64,000 nucleotides of DNA from Gammaproteobacteria bacterium (GTDB lineage: Bacteria; Pseudomonadota; Gammaproteobacteria; Nitrosococcales; Methylophagaceae), in the NCBI GenBank assembly GCA_029210875.1, contig JARGFJ010000007.1, positions 1-64,000 on the forward strand. Reading direction: 5' to 3'. Below, in pieces: positions 1-8,283 of the stretch. The notes below the pieces were generated by a model. That model was not told the DNA's origin, did no database searches, and worked only from the letters and a program-made list of their open reading frames with translations. The first letter of the stretch is position 1, and each line of letters begins with the position of its first letter. The translations under genes and the position numbers were made by a program.

Positions 1-8
1 TCGCTGAT

Positions 9-434
9 TCACTTGGAAGTACAATCAACGATAATTTTCAGCAATTCAAACCTGCATTTTGAAGATGTTTGGGTATAGATAGCAATGATTTGTGCTTGAC
101 TCAGTTCGGTGATGATATTGCTGTCATGTAAAATAATACTGATACCATCGCGTGCAATGGTATGTGCGGTAAGGTCTGACTCAGCCGCTTTCAGATGTCT
201 GGAAACCATGCCAATATCAGCCATGCCGCTACGACTATCAACTACCCCTCGAGTAGAACCACCCGTCTGAACGTCGATTCGAATATCTGGGTTATTCGCT
301 TCAAACCGTTTGGCTATTTCCATCGCAACAGGCGCAACCGTACTTGAACCCGTCAGGTTCAATGTTTGTTGTTGTGCTTGCGCTATACCCGACAGACATA
401 ACAAACCTAAAAGACTGCTAGTAAACCACTTCAT
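9..434 (-). pseudogene. Truncated PstS-like phosphate-binding protein
   Basis: The N-terminus is a signal peptide (MKWFTSSLLGLLCLSGIAQA) followed by the phosphate-binding-protein signature LTGSSTVAPVA and the TGGSTRG loop. The match stops at residue ~122 (IIAIYT). A normal PstS continues with a G-K-x-x-N-W segment and runs to about 270 residues or more. Here the frame continues for about 20 unrelated residues and stops, and the other two frames do not restore the match, so a simple frameshift is unlikely. The ATG at 434 was chosen over upstream starts because AAGGA at the end of arsC precedes it and the signal peptide begins there. It is translationally linked to arsC (stop at 439). Phosphate-type binding proteins in ars operons are known. 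The rest of the gene may have been lost to an insertion or rearrangement near the window edge. Confidence 0.7.
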
Positions 435-438
435 TAAA

Positions 439-978
439 TTATCCTTCAAGTTTCTGTGGATACGCATAAGGTATCTCATCAACAAGGTTTATCATCACCT
501 GATGAAGTGTCTGCTTATCAGCCGCGATATCACTCTGTTTTAAGTATTCAATCCGGTTTTTCATTGCCTCAAAAACGGACTGGAAAGCCAGCGTTGCTGT
601 TTCTTCCTCTTTGTACGCCGCTGGATCTGGAAAGCGCCAGTGCACGTTCAAATACTCTCCAGAAAAAGCGGGACAAGGCTCATTGGCAGCGTTGTCACAC
701 ACCGTCACCACAAAATCCAGTTCAGGCGCATCAGATCCGGTGAAACTGTCCCAACTTTTGCTGAAATAATGGCCAATTGGCAAACCATTTTTTTGTAGTT
801 GGGCAATGGCAAAGGGGTTGACTTTGCCGGTAGGATAACTGCCTGCACTAAAAGCTCTGAACACGTCACCAGCCACTTCATTAAACAACGCTTCAGCCAT
901 AATGCTACGTGCCGAATTACCGGTACACAGTACCAACACATTCCATTTGGGTTGGTGAGAGGTTTGTGCTAACAACAT
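439..978 (-). CDS. arsC: Arsenate reductase, low-MW phosphatase fold (ArsC)
   Basis: A 179-residue cytosolic protein of the low-molecular-weight protein tyrosine phosphatase superfamily. It would reduce arsenate to arsenite. The nucleophile P-loop CTGNSARS (Cys18, Arg24) fits CX5R. Cys94 and Cys102 (VTVCDNAANEPC) correspond to the redox relay of thioredoxin-coupled ArsC, although their spacing is one residue wider than in the staphylococcal enzyme. Its ATG lies inside the last codons of arsM (10-bp overlap), so the two are co-translated. No ArsR regulator is adjacent. The N-terminus is about 11 residues longer than the catalytic core needs. A tyrosine phosphatase role is less likely given the arsM neighbour. 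Confidence 0.9.
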   Translation of the reverse strand: MLLAQTSHQPKWNVLVLCTGNSARSIMAEALFNEVAGDVFRAFSAGSYPTGKVNPFAIAQLQKNGLPIGHYFSKSWDSFTGSDAPELDFVVTVCDNAANEPCPAFSGEYLNVHWRFPDPAAYKEEETATLAFQSVFEAMKNRIEYLKQSDIAADKQTLHQVMINLVDEIPYAYPQKLEG

Positions 979-2006
979 GGTGTAGCCTCTGACTCTGTCG
1001 TTGTTTCAAACGGCAATGCCGTACCACAGCCCTCAAAAATGCCGTAATGCCGTGAAAAATCACCGATAAACTCAAAGTGCCCAGCAAAACGAGTGTCTTT
1101 GAGCATCTTCCAGGTATTGCCACAGACGGGGAACACCTTGCCGGTTTCTATGTAGTGATGTTTATCAAGAACAAAACGGTCTGGATGATTGTCAATAGTG
1201 CCTTTATAAATCACAGCCTGACCATAATCTTCACAGGCTGTTTCCAATTGATCCAGCTTGAATAAACGATACGTAGCGGAGAAAAATTGAATATTACCAA
1301 TACGCGGTAATAACGCTGTATCGGTAATATCAAGCGGGCGGTCTTCGACTAAACGTGGATCAGCAAACCCCGTCTGATGCGCCAGCCGTTCAAAATCTTT
1401 CCAATACAAAGCACCACCAAGACATTCGCCATATAAAACGGGATCATATTTGACAGCGTCAGGCACACGTCGATCTGAATAGACATCCGAAAAGTAAAAT
1501 TCCCCGCCCGGTTTGAGTAAATCGTAAATGCCTTGCATCACTGCTGACTTGTCCGGTGACAGGTTAATCACACAATTGGAAACGATGACATCAAAACTGC
1601 TGGGAGCCAGATCAAGCTCGGCTAAATTTTCGATATAACCTTTAATAAAGCGCACATTATCAAAACCAAATTGCTCGGCATGATAAGGCTGATATTGCTT
1701 GGCGATAGCGAGCTGTTCATCGGTCATATCAACACCAACTACTTCGCCTTCTGGTCCGACCAATTGTGACAGGGCATAGACATCACGCCCGGTGCCACAA
1801 CCTAAATCCAAAATTCGAGCACCTTTTAATTCTGCTGGACAGACCAGACCACAACCATAATAACGTACCAGCACTTCCTCATGAATATTATTGAGCAAGC
1901 GTTTTAACCATTCCGGTATGGCGCTAACATCACAACAGGCGCTGGTCCTGAGGTCTTCGGTACGGGTGAGTTGTTTGCCATAATATTCTTGAACCAGATC
2001 GTGCAT
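969..2006 (-). CDS. arsM: Arsenite S-adenosylmethionine methyltransferase
   Basis: A 345-residue class I methyltransferase that would methylate As(III). The SAM motif LDLGCGTG is at residues 66-73 and the acidic GVDM strand is near 91. Conserved ArsM cysteines are visible: Cys145 (SNCVINL) and Cys195 (GECLGG), exactly 50 apart as in characterised ArsM, plus Cys52/Cys56 upstream. There are also a Cys-Cys pair near residue 24 and a terminal Cys-Cys. The ORF can open at 2012, but GGAG directly abuts that ATG; the ATG at 2006 has proper spacing and was chosen. It is the first gene of arsM-arsC-pstS', with its promoter in the gap shared with the divergent DUF3179 gene. Confidence 0.9.
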   Translation of the reverse strand: MHDLVQEYYGKQLTRTEDLRTSACCDVSAIPEWLKRLLNNIHEEVLVRYYGCGLVCPAELKGARILDLGCGTGRDVYALSQLVGPEGEVVGVDMTDEQLAIAKQYQPYHAEQFGFDNVRFIKGYIENLAELDLAPSSFDVIVSNCVINLSPDKSAVMQGIYDLLKPGGEFYFSDVYSDRRVPDAVKYDPVLYGECLGGALYWKDFERLAHQTGFADPRLVEDRPLDITDTALLPRIGNIQFFSATYRLFKLDQLETACEDYGQAVIYKGTIDNHPDRFVLDKHHYIETGKVFPVCGNTWKMLKDTRFAGHFEFIGDFSRHYGIFEGCGTALPFETTTESEATPCC

Positions 2007-2254
2007 TAGCATCTCCTTTAATGTTTAGCATGAGTCTTAATAACACTAAAATTGTTACAGTTAAATCGCTCTTTTTTGATACTACTTTGCAAGCCCCTGA
2101 TCTGGTTAACTGTTCCAGCATCCCAGTGAATTTTAACTTGAGTAGCTAAATTGTATGGCATCGTATCGTAAGAGTGTAACAATACAAAAATTTAAACGTC
2201 AGATTGATAGCATGCCTTCTGTATAAATGAAGCACTAAACTAAGGAATTATCTG

Positions 2255-3280
2255 ATGTTTAAAATAAATCAGCCTGTCAGGATATATCTTTTCGCCCTGT
2301 TATTGTTACCCCTACTAACTAATGCAAAGGATCTACCAGTCAGCAATGAGTCCAGACTACTTTCTGACTCATATGAAGATTATCTGCTTGAAATGATGTC
2401 AGGTGGTCCTGGCAAGGACGGGATCCCCTCGGTAGATAAGCCTCAATTCTGGACTGTCCGAGAAGCAAACACGTTTTTGGATGACAAGGATATCGTGTTT
2501 GGTGTTTACCATAATGGCGTCGCCAAAGCTTATCCACAACGGATTATGGTCTGGCATGAGATCGTCAATGACACCGTTGGCGGCAAACCTTTGAGCATAA
2601 GCTATTGTCCGTTAACTGCTACAGCGATTGGTTTTGAACGCGGTTCAACAGAATTGGGGGTATCGGGCAACCTCATTAACAGCAACATGGTAATGTATGA
2701 TCGTGAAACCGACAGCCTGTGGCCACAAATTGCAGCAGTAGCAATCGATGGGGCTTATCAGGGCAAATCATTGGCAGAGCACCGAGTATTCTGGACGAGC
2801 TGGGCTCGATGGAAACAACGTCATCCCGATACACAGGTTTTATCAGATCAGACTGGACATATTCGTAATTATCAACGCGATCCCTACGGTGATTATAATC
2901 CGCTCAAAGGTTACTATCTTAAAAGCTCACCAACCATGTTTCCGGTTATGCACTCATCGAGTGGTCTGGCTCAGAAAAGCACCATACTTGGCTTTAGAAC
3001 AGCTAATAGCGCGGTGGCTGTAAAAATGCAAACCTTGCGAATAGATAAGGTTGTTCAAGTCACTCAAGATGATGTGGTCTATATCATAATTTACGATCAG
3101 GGACTGGATACCGGCTGGGTCTACCAATCCAACACAACACTGGATATCGATGTCAGTCAAATTCCTTTTGAAAAAACCGGCCCTAATGCCGAGGTATTAA
3201 ATAAGCTTCCGGCAATAAACGCATTCAAAGCCATGTGGTTTGCGTGGAAAGCCTATTACCCGAAAACACAGTTGTATTGA
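2255..3280 (+). CDS. DUF3179 domain secreted protein
   Basis: A 341-residue protein with a signal peptide (about residues 1-24, LLLLPLLTNA) and a DUF3179 domain. Typical family features are KAYPQRIMVWHEIVND, the ISYCPLTATAIGF segment with its conserved cysteine, GVSGNLINSNMVMYDR and SLWPQ. The biochemical role of DUF3179 is not established. The export signal points to the periplasm. A good AAGGAA ribosome site precedes the ATG. The next gene starts 7 bases after the stop, so the two form an operon. It is divergent from the arsM operon. Confidence 0.85.
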   Translation: MFKINQPVRIYLFALLLLPLLTNAKDLPVSNESRLLSDSYEDYLLEMMSGGPGKDGIPSVDKPQFWTVREANTFLDDKDIVFGVYHNGVAKAYPQRIMVWHEIVNDTVGGKPLSISYCPLTATAIGFERGSTELGVSGNLINSNMVMYDRETDSLWPQIAAVAIDGAYQGKSLAEHRVFWTSWARWKQRHPDTQVLSDQTGHIRNYQRDPYGDYNPLKGYYLKSSPTMFPVMHSSSGLAQKSTILGFRTANSAVAVKMQTLRIDKVVQVTQDDVVYIIIYDQGLDTGWVYQSNTTLDIDVSQIPFEKTGPNAEVLNKLPAINAFKAMWFAWKAYYPKTQLY

Positions 3281-3287
3281 TATCATT

Positions 3288-3800
3288 ATGTTATCAGTTA
3301 AAGCGACAGCCCGAACCATAGCCGTAAGTTATGCACTGCTTTATCTTTTTCTGATTGGCGATATTGATATCGGAGGCAGTAGCTGGCGCTGGATGATATT
3401 GCCCATTGATAGCATGCAACCCTTTTCACAACGTAGCTTACTGCATTTTGAAGCGGTCGCAATGGTTGAACTGGGATGGTTCACCGTATTACTTAGCCCG
3501 GTAAATACTATTATTGCATTGACGTTAGGTATGCTGCTTGCCCTGAATGTATATGGTGTCATATCAATGAGAACCCAAGCTTGTCAGCTATCAAAATCAA
3601 CTAGCAGTATGAGCGCTTTGCCAGCATTGCTCACCGGTGGTGCATGTTGTGCACCGAGTCTGTTTCTGGTACTCGGTATTCCCGGCCTGGGCGCACTGAT
3701 CGGCTACATAGGCTGGCTATTACCATTATCTGCATTATTATTACTAGTGAATCGATTCTGGCAACGGGCACAAGGTGCTCCTGCATGGCGAGATTTATAA
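3288..3800 (+). CDS. Small polytopic membrane protein with GGACCAP motif
   Basis: 170 residues with about four hydrophobic segments (near 9-25, 62-95, 125-140, 141-156). The most distinctive part is TGGACCAPSLFLVLG with adjacent Cys120-Cys121 just before a membrane helix. The arrangement recalls vicinal-cysteine motifs of MerT-like metal transporters, but overall similarity is not clear and no function is assigned. The start at ATG 3288 was preferred because the longer reading overlaps the DUF3179 gene with no supporting signal. It is likely co-transcribed with the DUF3179 gene. Confidence 0.7.
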   Translation: MLSVKATARTIAVSYALLYLFLIGDIDIGGSSWRWMILPIDSMQPFSQRSLLHFEAVAMVELGWFTVLLSPVNTIIALTLGMLLALNVYGVISMRTQACQLSKSTSSMSALPALLTGGACCAPSLFLVLGIPGLGALIGYIGWLLPLSALLLLVNRFWQRAQGAPAWRDL

Positions 3801-3831
3801 ACAATCAAACCCGATCTGGAGCTGCCTTGTC

Positions 3832-4641
3832 CTAAAATAGGATGGCAATAAACATCAGCACCACAATCATCATCAAAAATGCGACCATACCTCGATACCA
3901 AGGCTTAATAAAACCTAATTTTCCTGCTGTTTTAGACAACAACCAGATAGGTGGTGCGCCCCACATTAACTCCCGATAAGCACTTTTTCCAGCCTGATTT
4001 AATACTGAATGCATGTAACCCGCACCATGTAAAAACGGCATCACCATTTTTTGGCTGATCGTTTTTTGCTTAAGCTCGCCTTTTTTGACCTGCTCTAAAG
4101 CGTTTGTTATTGCTGATAAATCGCCACTCCACAACGATTGAAACAAGATCATTCCTTGGGAATCAACCATGTGCAAAGAATTAGGTAGCGTATCTAATGT
4201 TTTATGCAAACCACCTGATAAGTCATCAACAATGATTGCCTGCTTAATCTGATGTTGATCTCTAAATGCCCTGGCATAGTTATATTTGGTATCCATATCC
4301 TGCGCTTGTGGGAAATGATCACCGGGATGCGCCTCGCGAACGTAGACAAATGCCACAGAAAAAGCATCCTCAGTGGCATCAACAAGAGCAGTTAAATCGG
4401 CCAGACTGCTGATCGTCATTGGACAGGTAATGGACGCTGTGACCAATATTAACGGCTTACCTTGTGACAGCGCATTCAAACTTAAACGCTGCCCATCCAG
4501 CAATTGCACATCCCGTTGCATATCTATCTGCGTCGATATCATTGCTGCCTTGCTAAATCGCATATCTGAAAGCATGATTTTCAAATCAAAGTGTTCAAAC
4601 CTATACTCGCTATCGGTCTGTTTGGCTTCAGGATCAGTCAT
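3832..4641 (-). CDS. Deiodinase-like thioredoxin-fold protein
   Basis: 269 residues. Residues ~62-150 resemble the iodothyronine deiodinase-like (thioredoxin-fold) family: PLILVTASITCPMT, then VAFVYVREAHPGDHF, which matches the family's YIREAHPSD signature. Cys73 sits where deiodinases have selenocysteine. The C-terminus carries a membrane helix (MVAFLMMIVVLMFIAILF), so the domain is probably anchored by its tail. The ATG at 4641 overlaps the previous gene's stop by 8 bases (ATGACTGA), indicating coupled translation. A thiol redox role is inferred; the substrate is unknown. It probably shares TetR control with its partner at 4634-5191. Confidence 0.7.
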   Translation of the reverse strand: MTDPEAKQTDSEYRFEHFDLKIMLSDMRFSKAAMISTQIDMQRDVQLLDGQRLSLNALSQGKPLILVTASITCPMTISSLADLTALVDATEDAFSVAFVYVREAHPGDHFPQAQDMDTKYNYARAFRDQHQIKQAIIVDDLSGGLHKTLDTLPNSLHMVDSQGMILFQSLWSGDLSAITNALEQVKKGELKQKTISQKMVMPFLHGAGYMHSVLNQAGKSAYRELMWGAPPIWLLSKTAGKLGFIKPWYRGMVAFLMMIVVLMFIAILF

Positions 4642-5191
4642 GCCAAGCACGTTTAGCAAACATGTCATCCAGCTTAGTATGAAACAAATGATTTGTGTAA
4701 TTACTCATGGTTTTGACCGCAATCGCAGTAACAATATCTAGAATATGACGTTGTTCGTAACCCGCCTTCAAAAAACACTCGACATCAGCCTGGCTCGGTA
4801 AACCACGTTTTTCATGCATGACTTTAGTGAACACATTGAGCGCGGCAAACTTTTGGTCAGCTATTGGCTTATCATCTCGAATAGCATCGGTCACATCAGT
4901 GGGTACATCTGACATTTTATCGGCAATAAAACTATGTGCACCAACACAGTAGCCACAGCCATTGGCTCGACTTAAGGTCAAAAATACAACCTCCTGCTCT
5001 TGTGGCGAGAATGCAGAATGTGTACGAAATTGATCGTAACCATATAGGTAGCTTTCCAGCAAACCCGGTGCTGTCGCCATATTACGATACATATTAGGAA
5101 TAAAGCCTAAATTCTTTTTGGCGATCTTAAGTGTGGCATGGTTGTCATCTTCAACAGGCATCAAGTTGATTTTGTATTCTGCTTGCATCAT
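4634..5191 (-). CDS. Carboxymuconolactone decarboxylase/AhpD-like protein
   Basis: 185 residues of the AhpD/carboxymuconolactone decarboxylase superfamily, peroxidase-related branch. The redox motif C-x2-C-x3-H is complete: Cys79, Cys82 and His86 in NGCGYCVGAH. Family members with this motif reduce peroxides or act as disulfide relays; the exact substrate cannot be read here. Two tandem ATGs (5191 and 5188) follow AAGGAG; either may be used. It is the first gene of a two-gene operon with the deiodinase-like protein. Its promoter region carries a near-perfect palindrome matching one at the adjacent TetR gene. Confidence 0.85.
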   Translation of the reverse strand: MMQAEYKINLMPVEDDNHATLKIAKKNLGFIPNMYRNMATAPGLLESYLYGYDQFRTHSAFSPQEQEVVFLTLSRANGCGYCVGAHSFIADKMSDVPTDVTDAIRDDKPIADQKFAALNVFTKVMHEKRGLPSQADVECFLKAGYEQRHILDIVTAIAVKTMSNYTNHLFHTKLDDMFAKRAWHD

Positions 5192-5209
5192 TGTTTCTCC
5201 TTAATAGTT

Positions 5210-5227
5210 ATGAACCAATTGGTCCAT
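5210..5227. promoter_or_regulatory. Probable TetR operator 1
   Basis: ATGAACCAATTGGTCCAT is an 18-bp palindrome with a single mismatched pair. It lies between the TetR gene stop and the AhpD-like gene start. Seventeen of its 18 bases form perfect or near-perfect arms, and 16 of 18 positions match the site at 5836-5853. Its position just upstream of the ribosome site fits repression of the AhpD-like/deiodinase-like operon. TetR binding is inferred. Confidence 0.7.
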
Positions 5228-5241
5228 ATTTTGGTAAAAAA

Positions 5242-5826
5242 TTATTTCAGCGTGTTTAGCAACATAGCGGAAACACGTTTTAAACGATCCTGACTGGCAC
5301 CCGACTTAACCATTGTTCTCAAACCACTAATGCCAGAAACGATAAAATCGGCCATCGGATCAACATCAATCTCACAACAGATTTCACCATTCTGTTGTGC
5401 CTTGTTTAGCGCACGAGCAATAATCTTACGAATTTTGCCAAATCCCAGATCGACAGCTCCAGCAACGTGCGGATCCAGCCCTGCCAATTCATTTGCAGTA
5501 TTAACCAGTAAACAACCTTTTCTGTGAGCTGATCCTGCTTCTGCAATAACAGCGTCAAGCAAATCTTCAATAAATTGCAAACCTGATAGCTTAGATGATA
5601 ATTGTTGTTCCAGATCTGCGATTAAACGATCTTGATAGTGAACTAAGCAACTGGAAAATAATGTCGATTTATTACCAAAGCTTTGATAAAGACTGCTTTT
5701 CGATAAACCCGTACAGTTAAGTAGATCCTGCATTGAAGTCGACGCATAGCCATGTCGCCAAAATTGCAGCATCGCTGCATTTAACGACTTATCTTGATCA
5801 AATTGACGGGGTCTTCCTAGTGCCAT
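5242..5826 (-). CDS. TetR/AcrR family transcriptional regulator
   Basis: 194 residues. The N-terminal helix-turn-helix spans about residues 5-50 (GRPRQFDQDKSLNAAM, then TSMQDLLNCTGLSKSSLYQSF), followed by an alpha-helical ligand domain that ends with a TetR_C-type segment. The ATG at 5826 is used; the reading frame extends to a TTG at 5844, but that lies inside the putative operator. It is followed on the same strand by the AhpD-like/deiodinase-like operon. Matching palindromes upstream of itself and of that operon suggest autoregulation and local repression. The inducer is unknown; oxidants, quinones or electrophiles are guesses from the neighbours. Confidence 0.88.
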   Translation of the reverse strand: MALGRPRQFDQDKSLNAAMLQFWRHGYASTSMQDLLNCTGLSKSSLYQSFGNKSTLFSSCLVHYQDRLIADLEQQLSSKLSGLQFIEDLLDAVIAEAGSAHRKGCLLVNTANELAGLDPHVAGAVDLGFGKIRKIIARALNKAQQNGEICCEIDVDPMADFIVSGISGLRTMVKSGASQDRLKRVSAMLLNTLK

Positions 5827-5835
5827 AGGCTCATT

Positions 5836-5853
5836 ATGAACCAATCAGTCCAT
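5836..5853. promoter_or_regulatory. Probable TetR operator 2
   Basis: ATGAACCAATCAGTCCAT repeats the operator at 5210-5227 with two central changes. It lies 9 bases upstream of the chosen TetR start codon, consistent with autoregulation. Confidence 0.6.
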
Positions 5854-6248
5854 AAATGTATATAGTGAACTATAAATTCAGTTTTTTTGTTTAGAGCAAA
5901 ACCCATCAGATAAAACTCAACACTGATATGGTGCTAAGACTTTGATATAGCCGTGATCAATGAATTTGTAGATATTGCTAAAAACTTTTGTTTACCCTGA
6001 GAGATCGCGCTCATCTATCAGCTTGGTATTTTATTGACTGATCAGCTTCATGGCATTACGCAGATAACCAAGAAAAAAACAAGGAATTATAAACCCAGAA
6101 ACGGACTGCTTAGGTTCGATAGCGGCCTCTTTAATACCTATTATGATTGCAAGCGGCTAATAAAGTCTGTGCTACTCAAACTGGACAGTTGCTTGGATTG
6201 GTCATTTTACGGTTACCATCGTTTGATGTGTCCCGAAAAATTCACGAA
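5854..6248. other. Intergenic stretch without a convincing gene
   Basis: About 400 bases between the TetR gene and the rpoD/tRNA terminator. The only longer frame (6034-6288, plus strand) needs a TTG start, lacks a ribosome site, runs through the terminator hairpin and resembles nothing recognisable. The stretch may be decayed sequence. No RNA gene or repeat was recognised. Confidence 0.5.
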
Positions 6249-6285
6249 GAAAAAAAGAGGTCAGCAGTATAACATGCTAACCTCT
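6249..6285 (-). terminator. Rho-independent terminator after tRNA-Ile2
   Basis: On the minus strand GAGGTTAGCA and TGCTGACCTC form a 10-bp stem with one mismatch, followed by a run of seven T. It lies just downstream of the tRNA and would end the rpsU-dnaG-rpoD-tRNA transcript. Confidence 0.85.
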
Positions 6286-6294
6286 TGATTTATA

Positions 6295-6371
6295 TGGTGG
6301 GCCCACAGGGACTTGAACCCCGGACAAAGGGATTATGAGTCCCCTGCTCTAACCAACTGAGCTATAGGCCC
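6295..6371 (-). tRNA. tRNA-Ile2 (CAU anticodon, lysidine-type)
   Basis: A 77-base cloverleaf: acceptor GGGCCTA/TGGGCCC, D-arm AGCTCAGTTGGTTAGAGC, anticodon loop ACTCATAATC, T-loop TTCAAGT, and an encoded CCA end. The CAU anticodon could mean Met or Ile2. The GC-rich anticodon stem with ACTCATAATC resembles E. coli ileX, which also sits directly after rpoD, so Ile2 (C34 converted to lysidine by TilS) is preferred. It starts 10 bases after the rpoD stop and is probably cut out of the rpoD transcript. Confidence 0.85.
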
Positions 6372-6381
6372 GAAAAACGGT

Positions 6382-8187
6382 TTAGTTATCGCTATCTAAG
6401 AAGCTACGTAATTGATCTGAACGCGTTGGATGACGCAGTTTACGTAGTGCTTTTGCTTCAATCTGACGAATACGTTCACGGGTTACATCAAATTGTTTAC
6501 CCACTTCTTCCAAGGTGTGATCGGTGTTCATGTCGATACCAAAACGCATACGAAGTACTTTCGCTTCACGTTCGGTTAAGCCACTCAACATACCTTGAGT
6601 GGCTTCTCTTAAACCTTCGATCATCGCCGAGTCTTGTGGTGACATCACATTAATATCTTCCACAAAATCACCTAGGTGAGAGTCTTCGTCATCACCAATT
6701 GGTGTTTCCATTGAAATCGGTTCTTTTGAGATTTTAAGTACTTTACGTACTTTATCTTCTGGCATGTCAACACGTTCAGCTAGTTCTTCCGGTGTTGGTT
6801 CACGACCCATTTCTTGTAACATTTGACGCGCAATTCGATTCAGTTTATTGATTGTTTCAATCATGTGCACTGGGATACGAATTGTACGTGCCTGGTCTGC
6901 AATTGAGCGTGTGATTGCTTGTCTAATCCACCATGTTGCATAGGTAGAAAACTTATAACCACGTTGATATTCAAACTTATCAACTGCTTTCATCAAGCCG
7001 ATATTACCTTCCTGAATCAAGTCCAGAAACTGCAAACCGCGGTTAGTATATTTTTTTGCGATTGAGATCACAAGACGTAAATTCGCTTCGACCATTTCTT
7101 TTTTGGCACGACGCGCTTTTGCTTCGGCAATGGTCATTTGGCGACTAATTTCTTTGATTTCAGCGATTGACATGCCGCGATCTTCGGCCAACTCAGCCAT
7201 TTTAGTTTGTGCTTTTACAATTTCATCAAGGTGTTTTTTGATGGTTGATGAATAATGTTTTTTGGCACGTATGTGTTTGTTAGTCCATTCAATATTTACT
7301 TCATTGCCGGTGAATGAGTCGATAAAATCACGGCGGTTCATACGTGCTTCATCAACGACGATTTTGGCAATAAGACGCTCTTGTTTACGAATAATTTCAA
7401 CTGTTTCGGTCATCAAACTATTCAGATAGTTTAATGTTTTAGGCGTCAGTTTGAACTCCATGAATAAGTTACTTACTAATTCACGAGCAGCTGCGTAATC
7501 ATCACCGGTTGCGGTTTGTGCCGCAGCATTGGCGTCTTTCATCGCTTGGAAACGTGCACGTGCTTCTTCAGGATCAACACCTGCAGCCGATTCATCATCG
7601 TCATCATCATCGGCAACAACAACTGTAGAATCATCATCACTATCATCGTTTGCGCTTGTTTCGTCAGTTTCTTCTTCAGGTAATATGAAGCCTTTAATCA
7701 ACTCATTTAGACGAAGTTCACCCGCTTCTACAGCTTCTGTTTGTGCAAGAAACGCGTCGATACAAGGTTGATAGGTAGACAGCATGTATAGACTTTCACG
7801 AAGGCCCGCCTCGATCCGTTTCGCAATAACGATTTCACCTTCACGCGTCAGTAGTTCAACAGAACCCATTTCACGCATATACATACGTACTGGATCAGTT
7901 GTTCGACCGAATTCACCATCGGAACTTGCTAAAACAGCAGCGGCTTCATCAGCAGAGACATCATCATTGCTTGATGCTGCTTCTGCTAAACGCTCCATTT
8001 CATCGGTATCCATGCCATCTTCATGGACCATGATACCGAGGTCGCTGAACATACCGATAATGTCTTCAATTTGATCTGCATCAACCAAATCTTCAGGCAA
8101 GTGATCGTTTATCTCTCCGTAGGTCAAGTAACCGCGTTCTTTTCCTAGTGTGATAAGCGCTTTAATGCGTGACTGTTGATCTTTCAT
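6382..8187 (-). CDS. rpoD: RNA polymerase primary sigma factor sigma-70
   Basis: 601 residues with all regions in order. Region 1.1 is at the N-terminus ([25 protein letters not shown]). Region 1.2 contains [22 protein letters not shown] very acidic non-conserved stretch at about 178-205 has runs of Asp. Region 2 includes [24 protein letters not shown] and [13 protein letters not shown]. Region 4 has the helix-turn-helix near the end ([20 protein letters not shown]). GAGGT lies before the ATG. It is the third protein gene of the macromolecular synthesis operon, with an extra candidate promoter in the dnaG-rpoD gap, as in E. coli. Confidence 0.98.
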   Translation of the reverse strand: MKDQQSRIKALITLGKERGYLTYGEINDHLPEDLVDADQIEDIIGMFSDLGIMVHEDGMDTDEMERLAEAASSNDDVSADEAAAVLASSDGEFGRTTDPVRMYMREMGSVELLTREGEIVIAKRIEAGLRESLYMLSTYQPCIDAFLAQTEAVEAGELRLNELIKGFILPEEETDETSANDDSDDDSTVVVADDDDDDESAAGVDPEEARARFQAMKDANAAAQTATGDDYAAARELVSNLFMEFKLTPKTLNYLNSLMTETVEIIRKQERLIAKIVVDEARMNRRDFIDSFTGNEVNIEWTNKHIRAKKHYSSTIKKHLDEIVKAQTKMAELAEDRGMSIAEIKEISRQMTIAEAKARRAKKEMVEANLRLVISIAKKYTNRGLQFLDLIQEGNIGLMKAVDKFEYQRGYKFSTYATWWIRQAITRSIADQARTIRIPVHMIETINKLNRIARQMLQEMGREPTPEELAERVDMPEDKVRKVLKISKEPISMETPIGDDEDSHLGDFVEDINVMSPQDSAMIEGLREATQGMLSGLTEREAKVLRMRFGIDMNTDHTLEEVGKQFDVTRERIRQIEAKALRKLRHPTRSDQLRSFLDSDN

Positions 8188-8231
8188 TCGACCTCTTTAA
8201 TTTTTGTGCGTGGACGCTAGCGTAACCGCAT

Positions 8232-8276
8232 ATTATAACGACAACCCTATAATAATGCACATATTTTTATGCGCAA
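8232..8276 (-). promoter_or_regulatory. Candidate internal promoter(s) for rpoD
   Basis: In the gap between dnaG and rpoD the minus strand shows TTGCGC (8271-8276), a 16-base spacer and TATTAT (8249-8254), plus a second perfect TATAAT at 8232-8237. Separate rpoD promoters downstream of dnaG are known in E. coli. Assignment is by eye. Confidence 0.5.
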
Positions 8277-8283
8277 CATACGC

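Noticed and set aside
5854-6248. Decayed transposase in the intergenic stretch
   Set aside because: No inverted ends, target duplication or recognisable transposase motif.
6034-6288. 84-codon plus-strand frame in the TetR-tRNA gap
   Set aside because: TTG start, no ribosome site, runs through the terminator hairpin, no recognisable similarity.
7529-7771. Ser-rich antisense frame over rpoD
   Set aside because: It is the complement of the Asp/Glu-rich stretch of RpoD.
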